From Trueperaceae bacterium (lineage in GTDB: Bacteria; Deinococcota; Deinococci; Deinococcales; Trueperaceae): a DNA stretch of 6,031 bases. The stretch is from contig SKMG01000081.1 of assembly GCA_007121175.1 (NCBI GenBank), forward strand, positions 1 to 6,031, in the 5' to 3' direction. The position numbers and the translations under genes were made by a program. Below, one piece after another: positions 1-5,184 of the stretch. The notes under the pieces are model-generated. The model worked only from the letters and a program-made list of their open reading frames with translations, was not told the origin of the DNA and did not search any database. The stretch's first letter is position 1. Each line of letters begins with the position of its first letter.

Positions 1-1527
1 TACTTGCAGGAGTGCCTCCGCTTCGAGGCCGGAGGCGACCTGTCCACTGCTCGCCAGAGCTGCCTCAACGCACTCGAGGTCGATCCTCGCTCGGTGACCG
101 CTGAGCTGGCGCTGGCTCGTATCGACGCGGCACTCGGCGACCATGGCGCGGCGGAGATACGGCTGAACCGCATTCGCAACCAGGTGGGAACCCCCGAGCC
201 GACGGTGCTGCTCGCCGAGATCGCCTACGCTTTGGAGCGCTACGACGAGGCCGCCGGCCACCTGTCTCGCGCCCGCTTTGAGCTCGCCGCCTCGCCGGAT
301 GCCTCTCTCACCGCCCGTGTCGCGTTCCTGAGCGGCAATCTCGCGCGGCGCGACGGCCGAGTGGACCAGGCGCTCGCCTCGTACGCCGAGGCGATCGGCT
401 TCGACGGCCTGAACGTCAGCTATCGCCTGACCGACGCAGACTTACGCTTCCGGCTCGGCGACGTCGACGGAGCCCAGCGTCAGCTGGCGGCCTACGAGGA
501 GATCTCTGGCGACGTTCGCAACGCGGCGGTCAAGTCGTTGCAAGGCCGTCTGCTCTGGGCCCAGGGCCAGGTGGGCGCCGCAGCGGAGCGGCTGGAGACG
601 GCGCTGGCGCTACGCGGTCTGCGCGACAGCGCCGCGCAGTTCGACGACCTGCGCGTGCTGTCGCTCCTGTACTACGCCCAGGGCGATTTCGATAGCGGTG
701 GGATCGCGCTGCGCGAGGCGTCGCGACGCGGCAACTTAGTGGGTCAGGTGACCAACAACGCCCTCCTGTGGGTGCTGGCCGTGCTGGTGCTGCTGGGACT
801 CATCCTGGTGGCCGAGTCGCGCAAGGCCGGCCTCACCTCCGACACCACGGTCGAGCCGCCGCCGTGGGGCCTGGGCGAGGCCTACGGCATCCTGATCGCG
901 GCGGTGCTGCTCGGACTTGCGGCATCGTTGCTGTACTCGATCCTGGTGCAGGGCAACTTGGTGGCGCTGCTGACGCCGCTGCAACGGCAGGACGCGCTGG
1001 CCGTGTACGCGATCGTCTTCGCCCTCACGTCGGGACTGCTGGCGTGGCGCCGGGTGGCCCGCGCGGGCATCGAGCCGGCCGTCTACCTCCTGGGTCCCTC
1101 GGGTCAGTTCGTGACCGGCGTGCTGCTCGGCCTGGCCCTGTGCGGCCTGATGGTGGCCTACCTGGTGTACTTCCCCCGCACCGGCGTGTTCGGCTCGGTG
1201 CCGTTCGACCTGTCGCGCCCCACGCCGCTGGTGGTCGCGGCGCTGGTGCTGCTGCCGCTCGCGGAGTTCGCCTTCCGCGGGCTGCTGCAGCCGAGCCTGG
1301 GCCGTCGCTACGGCACCACGCCGGCCGTCGCCATGATGGCGCTCCTGTGGGCCATCGCCTACGGCAGCCCACTGCTACCGCTGATCGTCGCCGGCTTCGG
1401 CCTGGCCGAGGCGACGCGCCGCCAACCGGGCGCGCTCGTGGCGCTCGTCGCCGTGCTGGTCGGCTGGTTGACGCTGCTGGCTCTGGCCCTGACGATGCCT
1501 CAGGTGCGCGGGCTGTTCCTCGTCTGA
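1..1527 (+). CDS. TPR-repeat protein fused to a degenerate CPBP (CAAX protease-like) membrane domain, 5' end missing
   Basis: The frame is open at the left edge and ends at TGA 1525-1527. The TTG at base 4 sits inside the first helix of a TPR unit and has no visible ribosome site, so the true start is probably upstream. Residues are counted from that TTG as 1. Residues 1-245 are a soluble, Ala/Leu/Arg-rich helical region with about six TPR-like units (for example around 12-28, 104-132, 177-203 and 218-240). Hydrophobic segments follow at about 253-270, 293-315, 331-347, 368-389, 406-420, 440-468 and 477-498. The last three resemble the CPBP/Abi fold: AEFAFRG at 420-426 sits where the family has EExxxR, and W449-Y453 sits where it has FxxxH. 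Known CPBP proteins are intramembrane glutamic-type endopeptidases or non-catalytic relatives. Here the first Glu is Ala, the motif-2 His is Tyr, and no motif-3 His is seen, so proteolysis is doubtful. A TPR scaffold suggests protein binding at the membrane. No partner can be named, and no link to the downstream sugar locus is evident. Confidence 0.8.
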   Translation, partial: YLQECLRFEAGGDLSTARQSCLNALEVDPRSVTAELALARIDAALGDHGAAEIRLNRIRNQVGTPEPTVLLAEIAYALERYDEAAGHLSRARFELAASPDASLTARVAFLSGNLARRDGRVDQALASYAEAIGFDGLNVSYRLTDADLRFRLGDVDGAQRQLAAYEEISGDVRNAAVKSLQGRLLWAQGQVGAAAERLETALALRGLRDSAAQFDDLRVLSLLYYAQGDFDSGGIALREASRRGNLVGQVTNNALLWVLAVLVLLGLILVAESRKAGLTSDTTVEPPPWGLGEAYGILIAAVLLGLAASLLYSILVQGNLVALLTPLQRQDALAVYAIVFALTSGLLAWRRVARAGIEPAVYLLGPSGQFVTGVLLGLALCGLMVAYLVYFPRTGVFGSVPFDLSRPTPLVVAALVLLPLAEFAFRGLLQPSLGRRYGTTPAVAMMALLWAIAYGSPLLPLIVAGFGLAEATRRQPGALVALVAVLVGWLTLLALALTMPQVRGLFLV

Positions 1528-1557
1528 GCCGTCCGGCAGCTCGAGAGCTCGCAATGC

Positions 1558-1587
1558 CGACAGTCGGTGGCTGGCTGTCGACTGTTG
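1558..1587 (+). other. Intergenic hairpin after the TPR/CPBP-like gene
   Basis: A 9-bp stem (arms 1558-1566 and 1579-1587, eight Watson-Crick pairs and one G-U) encloses a 12-nt loop. It begins 30 bp after the upstream stop and ends about 108 bp before the ROK start. No T-run follows, so it is not a canonical intrinsic terminator. It could be a weak terminator, an mRNA-stabilising stem, or chance. Apart from this hairpin and the palindrome and -10 box listed separately, I see nothing in 1528-1695. Confidence 0.3.
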
Positions 1588-1650
1588 CCACACGCCGCCA
1601 AGAGGTGTGCGAATAGCCGCGTAAAGGCCGTGTTACCTCGCTCAGGCTCA

Positions 1651-1660
1651 GGCAATTGCC
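1651..1660. promoter_or_regulatory. Perfect 10-bp palindrome upstream of the ROK gene, candidate operator
   Basis: GGCAATTGCC is exactly self-complementary and lies 35 bp before the chosen ROK start, overlapping the plausible -35 zone (TTGCCG at 1656-1661). It partly overlaps a tandem hexamer, CTCAGG twice at 1641-1652. ROK repressors commonly bind AT-centred palindromes and regulate their own promoters, so this is a reasonable autoregulatory operator candidate. The symmetry does not extend beyond 10 bp and no second copy was found before the transporter genes, so the assignment is inference. Confidence 0.35.
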
Positions 1661-1682
1661 GCATAGCACCACCATTTCGTGA

Positions 1683-1688
1683 TATTCT
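1683..1688 (+). promoter_or_regulatory. Candidate -10 box of a leaderless ROK transcript
   Basis: TATTCT matches the TANNNT form of the -10 element and ends 7 nt before ATG 1696. That spacing would place the transcription start at or next to the ATG, giving a leaderless mRNA. The absence of a Shine-Dalgarno sequence before this ATG agrees. The -35 is weak: TTGCCG at 1656-1661 leaves a long 21-bp spacer to this box, or 19 bp to an alternative GATATT at 1681-1686. Confidence 0.4.
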
Positions 1689-1695
1689 GCAGCAA

Positions 1696-2928
1696 ATGAG
1701 AGCCAACCCTGGTGTCAGGGAGCTTCGAGAGATGCAGGTCCTCGAAGTGCTGCATCGCAACCGCCAGATGACGCGGAGTGATATCGCGCGGTGCATCGGC
1801 GTGAACCTCACGAGCGTCGTGCGCGTGGTCGCCGGGCTGGTGGAGAGGAATCTCGTCGTCGCGAACGACCGGGACGAGAAGCGCCAGCGTGGTCGACCTT
1901 CAGACCTGCTTACGATCAACCCGCAAGCCGGATACGTCGTCGGCCTGGAGTACGGCAGGGATCACCTCATTGGCGTCGTCGTGAACGCCGTGGGCGACGT
2001 GGTCGTGCACGAGCAGGTAGCGCGTCCGCCAGCCTTCGAGACCAGCCCGGCGACCACCGAGGGGCTTGCCGCTGCGGTCTTCGACATCACCGAGAAGCAC
2101 GGTTTCGATGCCCGCTCGATCAAGGGTGTCGGGATCGCGCTTCACGATGTGGTGGACGTTCACGGTGCCTGGGCAACCCAAGATGATCCTTCGGCGACGC
2201 CATTCCCGGTTCGCGATCAGCTCTCGGCGCGGCTCGGCAAGTTCGTGTTCGTGGAAGACGTCTCCCGAGCGTTCGCCTTCGCTGAACACGAGTATGGAGC
2301 GGGAGTCGGCTGCTCCGACATGATCTACATGTTCTTAGGCAGCCACGGGGTCGGTGGCGGCATCTTCGTCAACGATCGGATGTTGATCAGCTCCACTGGC
2401 CTGTGTGGAGAGATCGGGCACGTGATCGTCGACGAAGCCGGTGAGCTCTGCCAATGCGGCAGCCGTGGATGCCTGGAGACGGTTGCGTCACCAGAACGGA
2501 TCGTGAAGCAGTTCGAAGCCTACGAGCGCCAGGGTGTGGCCACCTCCTTGCGAGGCGCAGCTCGATTGTCCTTTGCCAGCATCTGCAGCGCCGCCGGAGC
2601 CGGCGACAAGGCAGCGCTGCTGGCGCTCCATCCGGTTGCCACAGCGATGGCGAGAGCCTTGGCTCCCGTCGTGAACGTCACTGGGGCGCGCGTCGTGGTG
2701 ATCGGCGGCCGCTTGCGGCTCGCTGGCGACATCTTCCTCTCCGAGCTCAGCGCGGGCCTGAGAAGGAGGGTGATCGCCGGCCTGGCCAAGCACCTGTCGA
2801 TCCGGTTTGCCCAGCTCCCGGAACACGCCGGTGCTTGGGGCGCCGCCAATCAAGCATTGTCTGCTGCTTGGGAGCGAGGCGAGTTCCTGACTTCGGTCAG
2901 TACAGAGATCGACGCTGCCGCACCCTGA
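1696..2928 (+). CDS. ROK-family transcriptional regulator (NagC/Mlc/XylR type)
   Basis: This is a 410-residue DNA-binding sugar sensor, a usual length for ROK regulators. Residues 8-55 form the N-terminal winged helix-turn-helix, with recognition region about 27-48 (TRSDIARCIGVNLTSVVRVV). The ROK domain begins near residue 78 (GLEYGRDH, where kinases have the GxDxGGT phosphate loop). The zinc site is complete: GEIGH at 238-242 with H242, then CQCGSRGC with C252, C254 and C259, followed by L-E261. In the segment that in ROK kinases carries the catalytic Asp (ENDxNA), this protein reads VEDVSRA at 186-192. Ungapped alignment puts Val189 at the Asp position, so a sensor rather than a sugar kinase is expected. 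ATG 1696 was chosen because homology starts near residue 7 and a -10 box lies just upstream. ATG 1732, preceded by AGGGAG at 1717-1722, is an alternative but would cut into the conserved first helix. It lies 91 bp before the binding-protein gene on the same strand with no clear terminator between, so it may be cotranscribed with the importer it probably controls. Ligand unknown. Confidence 0.9.
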   Translation: MRANPGVRELREMQVLEVLHRNRQMTRSDIARCIGVNLTSVVRVVAGLVERNLVVANDRDEKRQRGRPSDLLTINPQAGYVVGLEYGRDHLIGVVVNAVGDVVVHEQVARPPAFETSPATTEGLAAAVFDITEKHGFDARSIKGVGIALHDVVDVHGAWATQDDPSATPFPVRDQLSARLGKFVFVEDVSRAFAFAEHEYGAGVGCSDMIYMFLGSHGVGGGIFVNDRMLISSTGLCGEIGHVIVDEAGELCQCGSRGCLETVASPERIVKQFEAYERQGVATSLRGAARLSFASICSAAGAGDKAALLALHPVATAMARALAPVVNVTGARVVVIGGRLRLAGDIFLSELSAGLRRRVIAGLAKHLSIRFAQLPEHAGAWGAANQALSAAWERGEFLTSVSTEIDAAAP

Positions 2929-2935
2929 GAGGGCC

Positions 2936-2953
2936 AGGAGGATGACCATGTAA
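2936..2953 (+). promoter_or_regulatory. Strong Shine-Dalgarno followed by an AUG-UAA start-stop element
   Basis: AGGAGG at 2936-2941 is a full Shine-Dalgarno core. ATG 2948-2950 lies 6 nt after it, close to ideal spacing, and is followed directly by TAA 2951-2953. Another ATG abuts the Shine-Dalgarno at 2942 in the same frame, giving at most Met-Thr-Met-stop. The element is 8 bp after the ROK stop and 66 bp before the binding-protein start. It could load and release ribosomes in the leader, could be the relic of a former gene start, or could be chance. The sequence is seen directly; a function is not shown. Confidence 0.35.
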
Positions 2954-3006
2954 CCGTCGCCGCCAGACCAATAGCGAACGCAACGGCACCAGCCCCAGCA
3001 GACATC

Positions 3007-3013
3007 GAAGGGA
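3007..3013 (+). promoter_or_regulatory. Ribosome binding site of the solute-binding protein gene
   Basis: GAAGGGA lies 6 nt upstream of ATG 3020, with its AAGG core 8 nt away. This supports 3020 over the in-frame ATG at 3044, whose nearest purine run (AAGGG) ends only 2 nt before it. Confidence 0.6.
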
Positions 3014-3019
3014 CGAGCC

Positions 3020-4303
3020 ATGTCGAGATGCTACGTAAGGGTCATGACGACGAGCCTAGCCGTTCTGATGCTAGTGCTCTTCACGACCGTGTCGGCGCAG
3101 TCGATCACCGTCGCCATGTGGAGCGGCCCCGAACACGACAACCTCGTTGCCACGAGTGCCGTGTTCCAGGAGGCGACGGGGATCACGGTAGAGATACGCG
3201 AGATTGCGCGCGAAGCCTACCGCGACGTGATAACCACTCGCTTGCTCGGGGGCGCAACCGAGTTCGACGTCATGTACATCGATAGCAGCTGGGTTCCCGC
3301 CTACGTTCGGGCGGCGGTACTGGAACCGCTGGATGGTCTGATCGACGACCCGGAACTGTTCTCGCGACTGTCGCCGGCGATCGACTTCCTGAGGATAGAC
3401 GGACGAGTCTTCGGCATACCGTCGGAGAGCGATACCGTCTTCTTCTTCTACCGCAGCGACCTGCTGGAGGAGGCCGGGCTGGACGTTCCACAGACGTGGG
3501 ACGAGTTCCTGAGTGCTGCGCAGGCGTTGACGGTCGACCTCACGGGCAACGGCCGCACCGATCGCTACGGAGCGGTCATCGGTGCGCGCACCGACGAAGC
3601 CGCGTGGGACTTCCAGCACTACTTCTTCGGCTTCGGCTGCAGCGTGCTCGGCGACGACTACCAGCCGCTGGTCAACGACGAGTGCGGGGTCGAGGCGCTC
3701 TCCTTTTATGCCGGACTCCGAACCGAGCACGAGGTCGTGCCGCCTGATGTGGCAGCCTTCGGGTACTCCGAGATCCTGACCGCATTCCAGCAGGATCGAG
3801 CAGCCATGGCTATCCAGTGGATGGCGGCGCTCCCGACCTTCGCCGACGCCGACCAGTCTCCGCTGATCGAGGGACGGTTCGACTACACCGAAACCCCAGG
3901 CCGGCTCGTTGACGGCGAAGTCGTTCGCGGTGTAGGCGGAAGTCAGTGGAGCTGGGTCATGCCGGCGACCGCCATGAACAAGGAAGCGGCCGCTACGTTC
4001 CTCTCCTGGATCGGTGGCAAGGAGGGCGCCACGACGTGGGCGCTCCACGGTGGGATCCCCTCCAACGTGGAGGCGCTGACCGATCCAGAGGTACTGCGCG
4101 AGATGCCGCAGTTCGAGCTGCTCGCTACGATGTCGCCCTATCGACAGCTCTTCCCTCAGACCACCGTGTCGTTCGAGCTGTTCACCGCGTTTGCCGAGGC
4201 TGCCAATGCAGCCGTCTCGGGGCATCAGTCGCCGCAGCAGGCCCTCGATGAAGCGGCTCGGCAGATGGAGACGCAGCTGAGGCGCGGCGGCTACATCGAG
4301 TAG
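3020..4303 (+). CDS. Carbohydrate ABC transporter, extracellular solute-binding protein (family 1)
   Basis: This 427-residue protein is the extracytoplasmic sugar receptor of the importer; the family usually runs 400-450. Residues 1-26 are a Sec signal peptide: an Arg-containing start (R3, R7), a hydrophobic core at 13-22, and a V-S-A site for cleavage before Q27. There is no lipobox Cys, so the mature protein is predicted soluble in a periplasm-like space. The mature start ITVAMWSG, followed by the helix NLVATSAVFQEATGITVEI, EFDVMYIDSSW at 81-91, GRVFGIPSESDTVFFFYR at 128-145 and PQTWDEF at 157-163, is typical of SBP_bac_1. Residues 173-184 (DLTGNGRTDRYG) form an EF-hand-like Asp/Asn loop often seen in this family. 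The mature chain has two cysteines, C207 and C222, that could pair. GGSQWSWVMP at 306-315 and the GGIPSN stretch at 344-349 fit the C-lobe. It is the first importer gene, with the permease start 8 bp after its stop. Substrate, perhaps an oligosaccharide, polyol or glycerol phosphate, cannot be decided. Confidence 0.93.
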   Translation: MSRCYVRVMTTSLAVLMLVLFTTVSAQSITVAMWSGPEHDNLVATSAVFQEATGITVEIREIAREAYRDVITTRLLGGATEFDVMYIDSSWVPAYVRAAVLEPLDGLIDDPELFSRLSPAIDFLRIDGRVFGIPSESDTVFFFYRSDLLEEAGLDVPQTWDEFLSAAQALTVDLTGNGRTDRYGAVIGARTDEAAWDFQHYFFGFGCSVLGDDYQPLVNDECGVEALSFYAGLRTEHEVVPPDVAAFGYSEILTAFQQDRAAMAIQWMAALPTFADADQSPLIEGRFDYTETPGRLVDGEVVRGVGGSQWSWVMPATAMNKEAAATFLSWIGGKEGATTWALHGGIPSNVEALTDPEVLREMPQFELLATMSPYRQLFPQTTVSFELFTAFAEAANAAVSGHQSPQQALDEAARQMETQLRRGGYIE

Positions 4304-4311
4304 CCAGCGCC

Positions 4312-5184
4312 GTGTCGCGATTACGACGCCAGCTCGTTCCGTACACGTTCGTTGCGCCGCTGTTCGTGGTGCTCGGGATCGTGATGGCGTATCCGCTCGC
4401 CTTCGCGTTCTACGTGAGCCTTCACGACTGGACGCTGTTGAGCGTCGCAGCCGGGCCGCCGTTCATCGGGTTCGAGAACTACATTCGGGCCTTTCAAGAC
4501 CGGCACTTCTGGAATGCGATGACGGTCACAGCGACCTTCGTGACCGCAGCAGTAATCGTAGAGTTCATCATCGGCTTTGCGGTGGCACTGCTGCTCAACC
4601 GAGAGTTCCGCGCGCGCAACTACGTCCTCACGCTGGTTCTGCTGCCGTTCATGGTCACGAACGTGGTCATCGGGATCACCTTCAAGCTCCTGTACAACTA
4701 CGACTGGGGAGTGGTGAACTACCTGCTGACGCAGCTCGGGCTACCGGCGCTGAACTGGTTGGGGGACACGGGTACAGCGATGCTCGGCGTCGTGATCGCG
4801 GATGTGTGGAATACCAGTGCGTTCTTCGCGCTCATCCTGTTTGCGGGCCTGCAGGCGCTCCCCCATGAACCGTACGAAGCCGCCCGAATCGACGGGGCGA
4901 ACCCCCGCCAAGTGTTCTGGCACATCACGCTGCCGATGTTGCAGCCGATCATCGTGGTCGCCTTGTTGTGGCGTTTCGTCGACACCTTCAAGATCTTCGA
5001 CGTCATCTACATCTTGACCGGCGGAGGTCCTGCTCGAGCCACCGAGGTCATCAGCATCTACGCCTTTCGCACGGGCTTCAGCCACTTCGATCTGGGCTAC
5101 GCCTCCGCCGTCTCGTATCTCATGACCTTCGTCATGATCATCGTCGGTTGGCAGTACCTGCGGACGATGCGCAGGTTGACGTGA
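4312..5184 (+). CDS. Sugar ABC transporter permease, MalF/UgpA type
   Basis: This 290-residue inner-membrane protein is one half of the importer's channel; the length is standard for the family. About six membrane segments are visible, near 11-33, 71-96, 104-126, 156-179, 208-228 and 262-282. The binding-protein-dependent transport signature (EAA loop), which docks onto the ATPase, is intact at 189-212: EAA at 189-191, D194-G195-A196, and LP at 207-208. The segment TGGGP at 236-240, followed by A-R-A-T-E, is characteristic of the MalF-like partner in sugar systems. GTG 4312 is the only near start that keeps the first membrane helix. It lacks a clear Shine-Dalgarno, and with only 8 nt separating it from the binding-protein stop, translation is probably coupled. 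Its stop overlaps the next permease by 4 nt (GTGA). Confidence 0.93.
   Translation: MSRLRRQLVPYTFVAPLFVVLGIVMAYPLAFAFYVSLHDWTLLSVAAGPPFIGFENYIRAFQDRHFWNAMTVTATFVTAAVIVEFIIGFAVALLLNREFRARNYVLTLVLLPFMVTNVVIGITFKLLYNYDWGVVNYLLTQLGLPALNWLGDTGTAMLGVVIADVWNTSAFFALILFAGLQALPHEPYEAARIDGANPRQVFWHITLPMLQPIIVVALLWRFVDTFKIFDVIYILTGGGPARATEVISIYAFRTGFSHFDLGYASAVSYLMTFVMIIVGWQYLRTMRRLT

Noticed and set aside
4..6. TTG at base 4 as the true start of the first gene
   Set aside because: It falls within a TPR helix that continues to the left edge, and there is no room to see a ribosome site. The gene is better treated as 5' partial.
1538..1550. AGCTC-GA-GAGCT inverted repeat after the first gene as a terminator
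   Set aside because: The 2-nt loop is too tight for the 5-bp stem and no T-run follows. It amounts to overlapping hexamer palindromes expected by chance.
768..1616. Second + strand frame (282 codons) over the membrane half of the first gene
   Set aside because: It is Gly/Ala/Arg/Pro-rich with no hydrophobic periodicity, a frame shadow of the real gene.
1025..1675. Antisense open frame (216 codons) across the end of the TPR/CPBP-like gene
   Set aside because: The product is a low-complexity Arg/Ala/Pro run without a fold-like pattern, and it overlaps clear membrane-helix coding on the + strand.
1567..1695. N-terminal extension of the ROK regulator from GTG 1567
   Set aside because: The 43 extra residues are upstream of family homology, would include the hairpin, palindrome and -10 box in coding sequence, and have no ribosome site.
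2954..2985. Imperfect inverted repeat (CCGTCGC versus GCAACGG) in the leader before the binding-protein gene
   Set aside because: It is only 7 bp with one mismatch and a long loop, with no extension and no T-run. This is too weak to call a terminator or operator.
3029..3031. Cys4 of the binding protein as a lipoprotein anchor
   Set aside because: It lies before the hydrophobic core of the signal peptide, not after it, so it cannot be a lipobox cysteine.
3071..4225. Long antisense open frame (384 codons) opposite the solute-binding protein gene
   Set aside because: The + strand protein is an unmistakable family 1 binding protein. The antisense product has no recognisable domain and is rich in Arg and Gly, as expected for a shadow frame in GC-rich DNA.
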